Source of the DNA: Acanthococcus lagerstroemiae
Lineage: Eukaryota; Arthropoda; Insecta; Hemiptera; Eriococcidae
DNA length: 64,000 nt
Direction: 5' to 3'
NCBI GenBank assembly: GCA_031841125.1
Contig: CM063108.1
Location: 55,636,122-55,700,121, forward strand
The notes beneath the pieces are model-generated. The model was given only the letters and a program-made list of their open reading frames with translations, was not told the DNA's origin and did not search any database. A program made the position numbers and the translations under genes. How positions within the stretch are numbered: position 1 is the stretch's first letter; each line of letters begins with the position of its first letter. Shown one piece after another: positions 1-12,150 of the stretch.

Positions 1-59
1 AAAGATTCTAGGTTGGGAAGTGGAGTGCAATGTAGAGAGCGCTCGTGACACCACACTCA

Positions 60-321
60 CATGTGGACGCTGTTCAGAAAAGGGAACCAATTAGCAAAAT
101 CCGCTTTTTGAGAACATGTGATTCGAAGTTCAAGAACCATGTAGAAACTATATGACATAGCGTGTACTGATAAGCTTTTTTCAGTGGGAGTACACATTTT
201 TGAATCGGGTGCCCAATTTTGAAAAATTCTACTTTTTACGCTCTGTCCAATGATACTAATATGTAACTCGTTTTGTTTACAAATGTTGGTTGGTTCCCTT
301 TTGCTGAACAGTGTCCATGTA
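60..321. repeat. short foldback repeat
   Basis: Two imperfect inverted arms, 61-90 and 290-320, share the words GTTCAG, AAAGGGAACCAA and a GGAC/ACATG outer end, with about 200 bases between. It looks like a small degenerate inverted-repeat element. No target duplication was found. Confidence 0.45.
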
Positions 322-645
322 CACTAACAAACCCCTTGGAATTAGGTTGAGTGATCAAAATCGATATTTCCTGTCTTTTAAAACGGGAAGCAAAGATCTC
401 GTTTTGTGAGGGTTTCAATGACTGTTGAACTTTTGTAATCAATGTTCTAGAAAAATAAGTTCAATGAGTATTCATCCTGAAAGAACTATATATTTTTCAG
501 AATTCAAATTATCGAATCATCCCTTGTACATTTCTTACCGGAGCAAATTATTTGATTATTCAAACTAGATAGGTTCTCAACTCTGCCACCAGGTGTTAGC
601 CACTTCGTTGCCGTGTCCTATTAAAGAAGATGTTAAAAATATAAT
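322..645. other. no gene seen
   Basis: AT-rich sequence without a recognisable gene, repeat unit or hairpin. It ends at the target duplication of the next element. Confidence 0.4.
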
Positions 646-653
646 GTTCTAAG

Positions 654-1241
654 TAGTGCTGTAATTTATATCGATGTGTATCGATATTTTTGAATATCGA
701 ACTGTATTGATACCAAATTTTGTGTATCGATATCTATCAAAGATTGAGATGTTCACTAAGATCATCATAAAATAGACTATGATCCGCTTAGTCGATAATG
801 ATAAAATATTGGAGAAATCATGAGTTGGAACAGCTGGTTGGGGAAATTTTCGTTACACCATCTTCATCGATAAGCAGTGAACGAGGTTGTTTATCAGCTG
901 AGTACTTAATTAATGAAAGAAGAGGGAGCTTATCACTAAACTAAGTCAAAAAGTTACTATACTTGAATAGAAACTTGAAATTCTTAACTGAGTAAAGTAA
1001 CCAATTTTTAATTGTAGGTATTGTTTTAATATAAAATGAAACTCGGATTTCTCACAAATTTATTGATTCAGAAAATAGTTTTGAAAAAAGTTACACGAGT
1101 TTCTATTTGGAATTTTAGGTTTAACAAATTTATTCCCAAATAATACCAATTCAATTTCAAGTTTGTTAAATTATATCGATACATTTTGTAAAATTATCGA
1201 TGCATATCGATACGAAAAATTCTGTCGATATTACAGCAATA
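654..1241. mobile_element. hAT-like MITE with perfect 8-bp target duplication
   Basis: A 588-bp element bounded by TAGTGCTGTAAT on the left and the complement of TATTGCTGTAAT on the right. The 8-bp word GTTCTAAG occurs exactly at 646-653 and again at 1242-1249. An 8-bp duplication with TAGTG-type ends is the hallmark of hAT transposons. Subterminal regions are rich in TATCGAT words on both sides (about 668-735 and 1173-1235). It has no coding capacity, so it is non-autonomous. Confidence 0.85.
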
Positions 1242-1249
1242 GTTCTAAG

Positions 1250-1718
1250 CATCCATGTAGAATATGTAAGGTATGTAGAATAAACATTGTTATTATTGTT
1301 ATCGTAATAATGCTGAACTTATAATAATTTTTTTCCTATATATATGCTACGTTGCCATCTCCAAGAAGGACTACCACTTTTCAGAACTGTCAATATCAAG
1401 TTGCATTCATTATTAACCTGGCAGAGAGCACGTGGAATGCGGTGTTCTCGATAAAATGTGCTGATCATTTTTATAGTCACATAAGTATAATATGATTCAC
1501 TTATCAAGTGGCCTAAATACATTTTTTTAGGGTTTCTGCGAGCAAATACCCCATTGCCTTCTTTTATTCTTGTTCTGTTGAAGACATAGCCTATCAGTAT
1601 AAATGATTAGTATTTTGTTTACTCGAGGTGTAAAAAGACAAACATTTCCCCACCTTTTTTTGTGTATGTGAAGTCGGATCGACGCGTGGTGATTAGAGTC
1701 TGCAACTGGAAGGACCTG
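1250..1718. other. no gene seen
   Basis: AT-rich DNA with only short chance reading frames and no assigned repeat. Confidence 0.4.
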
Positions 1719-2298
1719 CAGTGGGCTCCCAATTATCTGCCGTAATTACGGCTGAAGGTTGAGCGGATAACCCAAAAACGTGTAATTTTAATCAAAAAAC
1801 ACTGGAAAATGGAGAAAACAATTTTTATTGAATTATCAGGTACGTTAAGGGATAATATATTTTCTACTAAAAAACTTTATTAATAAATTATTTTTTTTTT
1901 AACAGAAAAAACGGCAATTTTGGCTTCTTTGGTCAATGATTGGGGGAAAAGACAATGCTTTTGGAGAAAAAAACTGAACTGAAAAGAGAAGTCATTTCTT
2001 TATAAGAATCTGTAAATTATTTTGCTTCTTCATGATAAGCCGCTCCTCAGCAACCTAATGTCTCCGTTTTCTGAATTTCATGATATCTTGAGCAGTGATT
2101 GCTGGTTATTGTTCTTTAAATATCAGCGACTTTTCTGGCGCTGAAAAAGTATCGTCATAATCCATACTATGTGCTGAGGATCAAAGTTGTGGTTTTAGGA
2201 TTTCAGACTATCCGCCCGTGGTTAGGTGGATAACCCAGAAGGGCGAGCGGGCGGATATATTCGAAGCGGATAATCTGAAGGGCAGATAATTGGGAGTC
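1719..2298. mobile_element. degenerate pogo/Tigger-like MITE
   Basis: The left end CAGTGGGCTCCCAATTATCT and the right end, whose complement reads GACTCCCAATTATCTGCC, form terminal inverted repeats. Repeated GGATAACCC words lie just inside on both sides (near 1763 and 2227). CAGT ends with GGATAA-rich subterminal repeats are typical of pogo/Tigger relatives. A TA target duplication is no longer visible and there is no transposase reading frame. Confidence 0.6.
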
Positions 2299-2782
2299 TT
2301 CCGCCGTTTCTTTCTTGATGAAAAATTTTCTGTCGCCGAAAAGAAGGACTCGAACGTAGTACCAACTTACAAATCTTGAATTTCTCAGTCGAAATGAGCA
2401 AGTGGGCTTAAATTTGGTCCTTATCAAAATCTAAGTCTTCAAAATTAGCGACCCTGCGAACCCCCGAGTTCGATACATTGTTCAATATTTTAAGCCAAAT
2501 AATGTTTCCCATTGAGATCCAAAATTTGAATTTTTGGACCTAAATCAAGACCTGATCAAAAAATCAGATGCAAAATTTCGAATGTTAATACCTATATCGA
2601 GTTTGGATCGAAGATGATATAATTTTTGAAATCAGCAGCCCAGAAAACCGTTGTTTCGATACTTCGTTCAGTTTTTCAAGCCAAGTCAGTTTGGCTTGCC
2701 ATGCTCGAAATTTGGATGTTGGGCTCAATTCGGGGCCGGATCGAAAATCTGATGTAAAATTCAGAATCAGGGATACAAGAAA
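2299..2782. other. diverged intergenic repeat, no gene
   Basis: Two loosely similar stretches built on the phrases GCGACCCTGCGAA/CAGCAGCCCAGAAAACC followed by TTCGATAC and CAAGCCAA. This looks like an old minisatellite related to those near 29.6-31 kb and 38 kb. No coding sequence. Confidence 0.35.
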
Positions 2783-2912
2783 CCTCTAGCACTCTTCCTT
2801 TCTTGCCGAAAACCCGGTCTAGGTCGAAAATTCTGGCTAGTTGCTACGTGGGCTCGAACCCGGGACCTCTGGATTCTGAGACCAACGCGCTATCCACTGG
2901 GCCAACCAGACC
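2783..2912 (-). mobile_element. tRNA-derived SINE, copy 1
   Basis: Read on the minus strand it begins with a tRNA-like head. Box A is TGGCCCAGTGGATAGC (2889-2904) and box B is GGTTCGAGCCC (2851-2861). It continues into a body containing the complement of CGGTCTAGGTCGAAA, shared with the copies at 33,940 and 48,613. The head is followed by SINE body rather than a closing acceptor stem, so this is not a functional tRNA. The body is shorter than in the other copies. Confidence 0.85.
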
Positions 2913-5130
2913 GCTTCCCTCTGTAGAAAGACTAACTATTTTGGATTTACCTTTAAATCGCACTGACCCGACGATTTTATGGTAGACCCATTGTTCCGAA
3001 CTCGGACATTTGAGACCGATAAGAAATGTGGCAAGCGTTCGTTGAAAATATGAGGAATGAATTTTTTTCATTAATTTTCGTTTTGTTTCATCAACTTGTC
3101 ATGTTCTCTGGTGCTTATTTGATAGTTGATAGCCTATAGGGAGTGTGCCAGTAGCTACATAACTTTTATTTTCACATTGTTGTTGAATTCCACCGTTTAT
3201 AATTTATGATGGACTGTATTCAACTACATGAGAATAAAGTGACCGAAGATACACAAAGCGACATTAGTTTCTTCGCTACTTAGCATATCATTTCATTTGA
3301 GTTTCAATGTCAACATAATTACACTTCAAGTCTTTAGTTACAATTTTCAGTTTTTTTATCTCTTCGTTGTGCGAAACCTCTTTTGCAATGAGCTAGTAGC
3401 TTATAGCTTGTTTAAACTTGAGTGTAACGTCATTTGTCAGATTTTCGAAGTAGAGTATCTTATGTATGAAAGTTGATGTTACACGTAGCAGCAAACAGCT
3501 TGCAGCTAGACTGCATGGTCTTCGCGGTCAAAGTTTTTTTCATTTACGCCGATTTGGAAGTGAGCTCTTCAGTTGCAGGTTAACGTGAACGAATATTGTT
3601 CCAGAAAAGGACGTGAGGCCTCCGTTATTCATTATTATTGACAGCGAAAGTCGCTTCGGTTAGAAAGAAGTTACGTGTACAAGTGTATGCAAAAACTGTA
3701 TCATGATGAAGAGTCATTATCTCAGCAGAATATGTGAAGCAAAAAAGTACCGTTTAGAATCGCCATGAAAATCATTTGATAATTACATTAAGTAATTAAA
3801 GTTCTTTTTTCATTTCGGTTTCTTCGGGTACTTTGCAATACCGAGAGATGGATGTTCGATGCACACAGCAGGAGGTAGCTGCACGATTCGTCGCTGAATG
3901 ATCGACCTTACATGTGGAAACATTCTGGATTCAACTTTTAAATTCCCTCGTTTTTATGGTACAATGAAGAAGAGGACTTCCAAAGAAAGCGCACAATCGA
4001 ACATGGTACATAGAGTGATTCAGAAAGATACACTACATGCAGTTTTTATTTTATTTTATGATACTCATTCTAAGACGGTGAGGCATTCTGTCTGGTGGGT
4101 TGTACTGTAGATATCGAAAATGTTGCCTATCCTCCAGTTGATTGCCACCGTCGATTTCAGTATGCCAGTCCTTTCAGAGGTATGACGTACTCCACTCTGG
4201 AATAGAGCTTCTACAATTCACGAGTCATGGTTTACTACCTTCTGGAGGTGCGCGCTGCAACTCTGAGCACGCGACCATTACGTATCAGTCGAGTAATGCT
4301 TTGCTACTCAAGGCTCACGCTGCATACGTGCACATTTTTCCTAATGAACCCGCTCATGTTTTTGAATGATTTAGCTCTCGTCATTTCCTTGTCATTGGTT
4401 ATCGGTATGGAAATTAGAATGTAAAATTTCTCACCTGTGTCCGATAATTCTTCTGCTGATTTTGTGTTAACTAAGGTCAATAAATCGTGTTCACACTTCA
4501 AGGTCATGTATAAGGAAACAGTCCAGATCTTTCTAAAATTCTTTAATTTAAGTTGGAAGAAGATTTTTCCTTATTCATTAATTCTAGTTACTTTTATTAC
4601 AATCAGTAAACATCATGTGTCCATTATTCGTAGTGAAATCAAATGGAAAAATCAATTCGCCTCTAACCTATTGCAAGGCAAGTTTACGTATTGTAGAAGA
4701 ACAAAAAATATTCACTTCAGGTTCACGTGTGCGGCAGGAGAACCCGCCGTCCCTCAAGAGCAGAGGAGCTGATATAGAAAAGTGCACGTATACTGGCCAT
4801 CTATGTGTTAATTGACCCATAAAATGGACCCGAAAATATTACAGTACCCTTGTGCACCGTCAGCATTCCCGGTTTCATCCGCCCCTCTCGGTTTAATTAC
4901 CAGCAAACTAATTATCGAACATTTTTCGACCTTAAATCGACTCTACGATCGAGACGAATTACACACAACGGTTTCAGCTTATTGACACGTGTACTATATT
5001 TACAATTTATAACGCTCCATTTTGCGTTAGGCCTATTAAAAACAGAGTGATCAGGCAACAATGTTTTTTCACGTCAGATTAGCATTACTAATTTAAAAAT
5101 TCCGATGGATGTATGGTCTTACGAAATCTG
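2913..5130. other. gene-free intergenic or intronic stretch
   Basis: No recognisable gene. The longest open frame (111 codons, 4437-4772) has no family features and overlaps other open frames. No clear repeat boundaries were found. Confidence 0.4.
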
Positions 5131-5622
5131 CAGTGGAACCTCGGTAAGTCGTACATAGATAAGTCGAAAAAATAGCTCAGTCGAACAAATCTGGCCGGTT
5201 CCGACGCTCTCCCATTTAAACGTGAACAATTTTTCTCGCGGCATGTCGAACACAGCAATAGCTAAGTCGAACAAAAAATGGTCTAATTTAGATATTTTGA
5301 ATTTTCGAATGTCGATCCGGAGATTTTCACCCATTTACATCGCGTGAGTAATGCAGTCATGAAAAAACAACTTAGACAAAATCTGCGTCAAAATACGATC
5401 GAACAGTACTTTGAATTGTAAGTACGGTTCACAGTACAGTACAGTACACTTTCATACGCACTTCATTTTTATGTACACGTGTACTTCATTAAATAAATCC
5501 AATTTTTTCTCTTACAAAGTCGAAATTTGCCAAGTCGAATTTTTCATCGCTCTAAGTCGAACTTCGCGAAGTCGAACAAAATTCTGGTCCCTTCAGTATT
5601 CGACTTATCGAGGTTCGACTGT
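5131..5622. mobile_element. Tigger/pogo-like MITE
   Basis: The left end CAGTGGAACCTCGGTAAGTC and the right end, whose complement is CAGTCGAACCTCGATAAGTC, are 18/20 identical. The interior is peppered with AAGTCGAA words in both orientations. The right end is followed by TA, the expected Tc1/mariner/pogo target, while the left flank has decayed to TG. It is 492 bp long with no transposase, so non-autonomous. Confidence 0.75.
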
Positions 5623-7199
5623 ATATTATTTAAGTTTATAGAGTTCAAGAGGAAAAGCTTGGTTTACTTCCTTATGCCTACTGTATGTCGTGAAACTTCT
5701 CAACAATGGTAGGGTCGTGGGGGTTAATGAGAGAATTGTCTTTTTGCAACCTTATTTCCTCTTTTCACTGGGGGTAGAGAAGAACCAGTATTACGCTTTT
5801 TTCCTGCTATTGCTCCCTCCAAAAATTTTGCCATTGTGACACCATGTCTATGGTCCAAAATTGCAAACAACTTTTTAGCAACCAACCAGTTTCTGTCATT
5901 TCATTTCCTATCGAATTCTCGGACGTTTTTATTATTTTTCAGCAGAAAAGTAGAAATATTCCCGAAAAATTCTCCAAAATGGCCAAATATTCCCCAAAAC
6001 CAAGGAAAATGATACAAATATGCATTTTTATGCTTTTAATATCAAAATAATATCAAAATATGTCCAATCAAGTTGGGTCCAATTGACTGCATATTACGTG
6101 AATCGTAAAGTTATGATGGATATTCCCTATATGAATCAATAGGAAAAATATGTCGAAACATAAAATAATTTTCCCTGCTTATATCCTACGTGTCTTAATT
6201 GTATTTACCTATTTTGACTGTGTCCTGTCAGGGAATATCTTTATATTGGTTGATTATGATGAGAAATCAACTGATAAGATATAGTCATGAGGCCAGTCTG
6301 ACAGGCAGATAGACATCATATTGAAAACTTGTACTTATTCCTTTTATCATGAAGGCATAGACATATAAACGAACCGAACCTCTACGGTTTCCCTCCCCCT
6401 TTGCCATGTAAATCGATCTGTGCTTTTCTGTCTTCTCCCTAATATATGAAAATAAAAGAATACATAAAACTCAGTAACTAAAAGACAAATAATATGAATG
6501 CAAAAAACAGAAAGACACGAGACGTGAACAAGGATACGTGATGCTTTAAGATCCTGGGAGGACCGAGCGGACAGCTTCCCTGTGAAAAAAATTCTTAAGG
6601 CGCTTCTTGAGAGATTCCGGAGGAATTTTTTTTATGGATGTCAAATATAATATAAGAACGAACTGGTCCTTCTTGTCGTTACCATTGCATAAAAGCCTAC
6701 GATATAAAATCCATAGAAACTTTAGCCATCAGACTTGTACATAATATAGACATAAGGTGAAGAAAAGCATGAAAAATGAAAGACTTGTTAGTGACATCAC
6801 TATAAAGTTCACATATAACAATTACGCACACGTGACATCGGCATCATCAGCCCCATCCCCACGTTCATTAATCTTCATAGTATTTGTATGTTTTTAATGT
6901 CATACGTTTCCGTGGAAATTGAAATGGGTAAGACAAAATTACAGAAACATGAGGGGAAAATGCAGAAATTATTGAAACGAGGAAAAGGACCAGAATACTG
7001 AAATGATCGAAAAGTACACTAAGTACGCAATACTCAATTACGGAGAAGGAGAAGACAAAAAATAAATGGGAAAATAAGAATAACAAAAAATTGAAAGGCA
7101 GAGTGCGCCGAAAAAAATTAATAGAAAATCACGAATACTCCGAGAAGAGGAATGGAAATTTAATTAAAAAATGAAAAGCAAACTGAAGGTTTACATGAG
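5623..7199. other. no gene seen
   Basis: AT-rich DNA with short overlapping chance frames. No domain, splice-supported exon or bounded repeat was recognised. Confidence 0.4.
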
Positions 7200-7880
7200 A
7201 TGCTGCCCTGGACTAGTTAAGATTATTCTTCAGTCAAAATCTTTCAGACTCATCAAACTTTTCAAGGCTTGGTAAAACTGTCTTTACTCGTTTGTGGCTT
7301 GATGACTTCGGGGTTTAATTATGGCTTTTCGAAACATGATCAAGACTTTAAAGTTCTTACAATTTTTCAATACTCGTATGAAACTTTAGAAGACTCCTCA
7401 AAATGAACCAAAACTTCTGTAATGCTCATTCAAAACTCTCACAGACGTGTTCAAGGCTTTTTAAGGTTCTTCTTTAAAACGTGCTGACTATTCAAGATTC
7501 GCATAGGATCATTCATGATAATTAATGAAAATTCTTCCTTACTTTAATACAAATAGATGCTCCTTAATACTCTTGAATGTTTAAAAACAAAAATTCACTA
7601 AGACCATCCGAGACTAGATAACTTTTTCAAACCAGCGAAAACTTTCAGACTCTTTCAAACTTAATCAGGACTCGTCAAGACGTGATCATAGTTTCCTTAG
7701 AACTTTTTAATAGTTTTCAAGATACTTTTAAGATGCTCGAAAACTTGCTTAAGACTCTGTGAGACTTCTAAACTTTGTTTGAAACCAGCTTTCACTCTTT
7801 AAGACTCGAATACGACTTTTGAAATTCGAGACTTCAGCACTTCTTAGGATTTCTTGGAACTCCTTCAAACGCCTCTGACA
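7200..7880. repeat. degenerate AGACT-type minisatellite
   Basis: Words such as AAGACT, CAAGACT, GAGACT and CAAGGCTT recur every 15-35 bases across nearly 700 bases, with no exact period. A second tract with the same vocabulary lies at 17,570-18,130. It appears to be an old simple-sequence array. Confidence 0.5.
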
Positions 7881-7899
7881 GGCACTCATTTGTAACTCT

Positions 7900-8271
7900 C
7901 AGTGTGTACCCTAACGGGCAGTACCGCCTATATTGGACACTGCCAAAAACTTGTTGGACCCCTTCAAAAAATTTGGGCAGCTCCAAAAAAGAAAGGAAGA
8001 ACATGCTTTTAAAAACTTTATTTATTCAAAAAAATTTCATTAAATGATTGAAAAATAAGCAATGATCGTAATGAAAACGAATGTAGTACTTATTGTAAAA
8101 AAATTCAAAACTAAGTAAGATCTTAAGCAAAATTATTTACACACTCGACGCAAATGAATTTTTGGATTATATATTTTAGTCAGGGGGGGGGGGCTTAGGT
8201 ACGAAAAAGATTGTAAAATTAACAATTTTCCGATTTGGGCAGCTGCAATGAAGATTTTAGGGTACACCCTA
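7900..8271. mobile_element. hAT-like MITE with perfect 8-bp target duplication
   Basis: A 372-bp element beginning CAGTGTGTACCCTAA and ending with the complement of TAGGGTGTACCCTAA. GTAACTCT is present at 7892-7899 and exactly repeated at 8272-8279. It has no coding capacity. CAG/TAG ends plus an 8-bp duplication point to hAT. Confidence 0.85.
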
Positions 8272-8279
8272 GTAACTCT

Positions 8280-8649
8280 GTAACATGATGCCCTTTGTGA
8301 AGCGTTTTTTATTTCAGTATTTAGCTCTGAGAGAAGTAACTGGACTCCATTGTCTCCGCTGTGTGCCCGCTTCTAGCTCAAAAACTACGAAATCTCTTGA
8401 GATACAACGTAATTTGATTTAAATATTGCTGGCTGTACGTCGGCGTTGCTGCCCATTTCGAACATGTAGCCCAAAATGGGAAAATTCCAAATTCGTCGTG
8501 GTGACTTGTCTGTCGTGAACACTTGAGCGGATTCCACTTTCGTCAAATTGTCGAGATACTTCCAGGCCCGTAGCCAGTCATCTACAGTAAGGGGTGCTGA
8601 CCGTTTACCAAGGAAGATGGCTTGAGGGTACGTGAAGATTTCTACGAGG
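8280..8649. other. no gene seen
   Basis: An open frame of 114 codons on the minus strand runs through this stretch into the neighbouring MITE. It therefore looks like a chance frame rather than a gene. Confidence 0.35.
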
Positions 8650-8937
8650 CAGTGGTGTAGCCAGGGGGCAAAAGGGGCTAGTCCCTCCTCCCTCCTCAAG
8701 GTACCTGAAACTGAATGTAAAATATGCAAAAATGAGCAATTTTTCGCCTTTAAAACACGTTTTTTTGAATAACGTTCGCTCGCGCAGTAATTGTTAATTT
8801 TACCTTCATTTTCATAAAATAGTCCTCTAATATCGGCGATTTAAAAAAAAATACCTCAGTTTTCGACTTTTTCTCCCTTTAAAATCTTACTCTCTCCCCC
8901 CCCCCCCCTTTGAGAACTGGCTACGCTACAGTGCAGT
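8650..8937. mobile_element. MITE with CAGTGG...GTAGCCAG ends
   Basis: The left end CAGTGGTGTAGCCAG faces a right end whose complement is CACTGTAGCGTAGCCAG. The outermost bases are offset, so the boundaries are approximate. A C-rich tract lies just inside the right end. No target duplication was found. Confidence 0.5.
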
Positions 8938-11079
8938 TCATTGAATGCTACTTCTTCTAAGCGCGAGGGAACAACTTGGATGGTATTGTGGTGAATATTG
9001 AAAATTCTTCAAAAATCGTGATCCAATCAAGAACTCAGTGAATTGAAAGAATTTGACATTACACTTGCAAGGACATTTTAATTTCCAACATCGCCTAGAA
9101 AACAGTCTACATAGTACGAACTAGAAATTGGTCAAAAATCTAAGTATTTGTTCCTTATCCACCCATTAGTTACCATTGTGAAGGCGAGCAGAGGATGTAT
9201 GCATTCGAAAGGCGGAGGTTAATAAACTATAACTTTTCGAGTGGTCCCTCTCAGGAGAGCTCCGTGGATTCACTTCTACTTCGAACTTTTCTTGTAAGAG
9301 TTTTACTGCCGTGTTCTCTGTCCGTTGAAAGGAAATAGAGATGTTTTTCGCTGGAAGTGCAGATAGTCCATCAGGGTGGGGCATTTCCGCCCTTACGTTG
9401 GCTCGTGCGTCTTTTGAAAACGCATTATGGACCTGTACCAGCGATCGTGACGAAGACCTGATTTTTGTACGTATTTCAATGTCCACAAACCAGATAATGA
9501 TCATTCGATTTGTTCTACAGGGTGATTCAAAACGATATGCTTCCTTTTACACGTGCCTTCGGCGGCAGACAATGTTCTTAACTGTACTACAGGGTGACTC
9601 AAGAATTGTGCGCACTTTCGATGGGTCTCGAGTGGCCGTCGATGTTCTCGTGTGCGCACTGCATGATGATTCCGAAAATGAGCACACTTTCACGTGTACC
9701 CTGAGCGGCAATCTGTGCACGTCTTTTGAAGCCTTTTATAGTTATCGAATTTCAAGTACGTGGCGTTCGGCATTTTAACGGTCAGCCGTTGGTCGTCGCA
9801 CTCCGGTCAGCTTCATTTGGCGTTCTTCATTCGAGTGGCTACTCCTTCTATTTCTCACCAACCGCTCTCGCTCGGTTTAATTCGTAATTTGAGCGTCAGT
9901 TCCTGTTTCTGTATTCTCTATCAGAGTACGTACACGTTACCCGGTGTGTAACTGTCGGGAAAATGCACAGAATCGATTTATATAAACACCGAAATGGGAT
10001 AGAACGTCGAATTATAACGTTCCCCGCGGTCACCGCCTGTACTCGGAATTCGTTATATTCGGTTGTCTGTGTAACTCGTAATTATGATAATTTCCAGAAG
10101 GAAGAGAGGAAGAAGGGAAAAAGTACGTTATACGCATCAAAGTGAATTTAAATTACGTCTGTCTGCATTCGAAGTATGACTGTGAAAATACAAAGAAATT
10201 TACGTATATTAACCGAAATCATTTGAAAATCTCCAGTTCGAGCCGTTACTTTCACCTACTTTTTCGCTCGGTTGAAACTGGACGCGTTTTTTTTTTTTTT
10301 TTAATGTTTTTCTTTGTTTATATTCCCTCTCTTGTTTAGGCGCAGTACTAATCGATTATCGTATCACGTGTAAGATTGCTATATTACATTTGTAACAAAT
10401 GTACGCCAAGTTCTCTCGGTATATTCGGTTATGGAAAACTATATAAATTGAATGCCGGATGACTTGTTGAAGAGTGAGAGAAAATTCGGATGCGCTGAAG
10501 CATCGGATGGACGAATGTGTCCAGTGAGCTGAATCGTGAATCAAAGGAAGCATGAGCTAATGAGGTGGGAGCGGATATTTTTATGCAAATGCACAGTCTT
10601 CTGTGGTGGTTTCGTTTGCGTACATTGATGGTACGTTTCCGTTTCATGCATTTTCTAGTAAATGAGCCGTTTTATAATATTACATAAAATAATACCTCCC
10701 TTTCCTTGGAAAAGTCGGTAAAAGTGCGTAGTTTGACCTCGAATACGTATTTTTGCACAGTTTGGCTGTTCGTAGAGCATATTTACCCTTCCAATTACAG
10801 TATTTCTCCCGCATATTTGATCTATTTTCTGTTCTGTTGGGGATGTTTCCCATGATTTTGCATTTTTAGTTGATTTTAACGCGAAAAGGAAGGAGAGAAT
10901 GAGGGAGAACAATTTCGTTTCCTCCCAGTATAGTAAAACGGTTGCGGAGAATTTATCGGATCCTTGTGGTTGACTGATAGCCACTGAATGTTGACATGCG
11001 GAGTGGTGAGCTCCTGAACTGCAACCTTGAATTTTAGCTTTCCTTGACCCGACCGCGAAGTGTTGAATAAAGTCACTTC
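8938..11079. other. gene-free stretch with moderate CpG content
   Basis: Open frames of 145 codons (9341-9778, plus) and 112 codons (9166-9504, minus) overlap antisense, and neither shows a known family. The phrase CTACAGGGTGA(T/C)TCAA occurs twice, 72 bases apart (9515 and 9587), which resembles transposon-end debris. A poly-T run lies near 10,286. Confidence 0.35.
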
Positions 11080-11500
11080 ATTGGGGCTCATCTCTATGTA
11101 CTAAAATAGTAAAATCCGCGCCACCGCCGCCGCCGGGAGTTGGAAAAAACACTGCGGGTTGCCTAACCTGCCCCTTAATTTCTCATTTCTTCAGGGGTAG
11201 CCTACTCTTAGGAAGGGGTTCATGGTGGATGACGAGTTGTGGTGGAGGAGGGCTCTCTATGCACTAAACAGTAAGAGCAACCTCCTCCTTCCCCTCCGTG
11301 GGGATAAAATCATGGTGGCCTCTCCTGTACCTTAATCTCACGTTTCACCAGAGGTACCCTACCCCGGGAGGCTTCTTAGTGGAGGTGGGAGCTCCTGGAG
11401 AGGGAGGACAGCTGTGGTGAGGATTAGCAGAGGGTAGCCCACTCCCGGGGGTGTCCATGGGGGAGGAGAGAGTTCCTGGATGGTGTAGCGCCGTGTTGTT
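11080..11500. repeat. GC-rich degenerate tandem repeat
   Basis: Unusually GC-rich for the neighbourhood. The phrase G(G)GTA(G/C)CC(T/C)AC(T/C)C followed by GGGAGG or GGAAGG and a TGGTGGA/GTGGAGG purine run recurs near 11,193, 11,345 and 11,431. Copies are strongly diverged and no coding frame is evident. Confidence 0.45.
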
Positions 11501-11793
11501 TTCATGTAATTTCTATTGAAATTTTTTAATGTAGGGTAAGATACACATAATATGTTACTATGACGTGCCAGGGCCGTATTTACATATAGGTAACATAGGC
11601 ACGAGCCTGAGGCGCTAGATTATGGGGGATACTGCAGGCCATCGCGAGCGAAGCGAGTGACGCCGGGGGTTGGGCCGTGAAGCGGCCAGGGCCAGTGCTC
11701 CCAAGTTGTCATTATTTTTACGAACGATGATGATTTTATGATAAGAGGATAACTTTTGAGTACATGTATTACCCAAATAAATGCATATTATGT
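11501..11793. other. dispersed-repeat debris
   Basis: Contains the phrase GCGAGCGAAGCGAGTGACGC and neighbouring text typical of dispersed arthropod repeats. Similar wording (GAACGCAGTGAGCG) occurs near 47,930. There is no gene. Confidence 0.35.
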
Positions 11794-12150
11794 CAGGGTA
11801 CCCAGTTCCGGAAAAATCAGGAAAGTCTGAAAAATTCAGGGATTTTAGGAAATATTTCTGGAAAAAAACATAATGTAAGAGAGCTTCCAAAAGTGTACTC
11901 TCATTTGTTATCCTTTGAAGTATGTAACTGAAGCAAAAATAAAGCTATTTAGGTTCTTTTGATTCTTATATCTTGATTTTATTTTTAGTTTTTTTTTTTC
12001 GTAATAAAGTTGCGAAAGCTTGAATATAGCGCACATCTTCTCGCATGTCCTGTAACTTCATTTAACCACCGCTTGGACCGCTCTAAAACGTGTCTGGGAA
12101 AATTAGGGAAGATTCAGGGAATTTTATTTGAGAAAAAACTGGGCACCCTG
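11794..12150. mobile_element. CAGGGTGCCCAG-end MITE, copy 1
   Basis: 357 bp, left end CAGGGTACCCAGTT, right end the complement of CAGGGTGCCCAGTT. It aligns along its whole length with 51,134-51,474, including AAAGTCAGGGATTTTAGGA-like and GTAATAAAGTTGC-like phrases. Flanks TATGT and TATAT suggest a 5-bp target duplication with one mismatch. Confidence 0.75.

Noticed and set aside
2847..2912. Possible tRNA gene on the minus strand
   Set aside because: Boxes A and B are good, but there is no closing acceptor stem, and the same head plus body recurs at 48,613 and partly at 33,940. It is a SINE head.
9166..9778. Overlapping frames of 145 and 112 codons
   Set aside because: Antisense to each other, no family features, no splice signals that extend them, and transposon-end phrases run through the plus frame.
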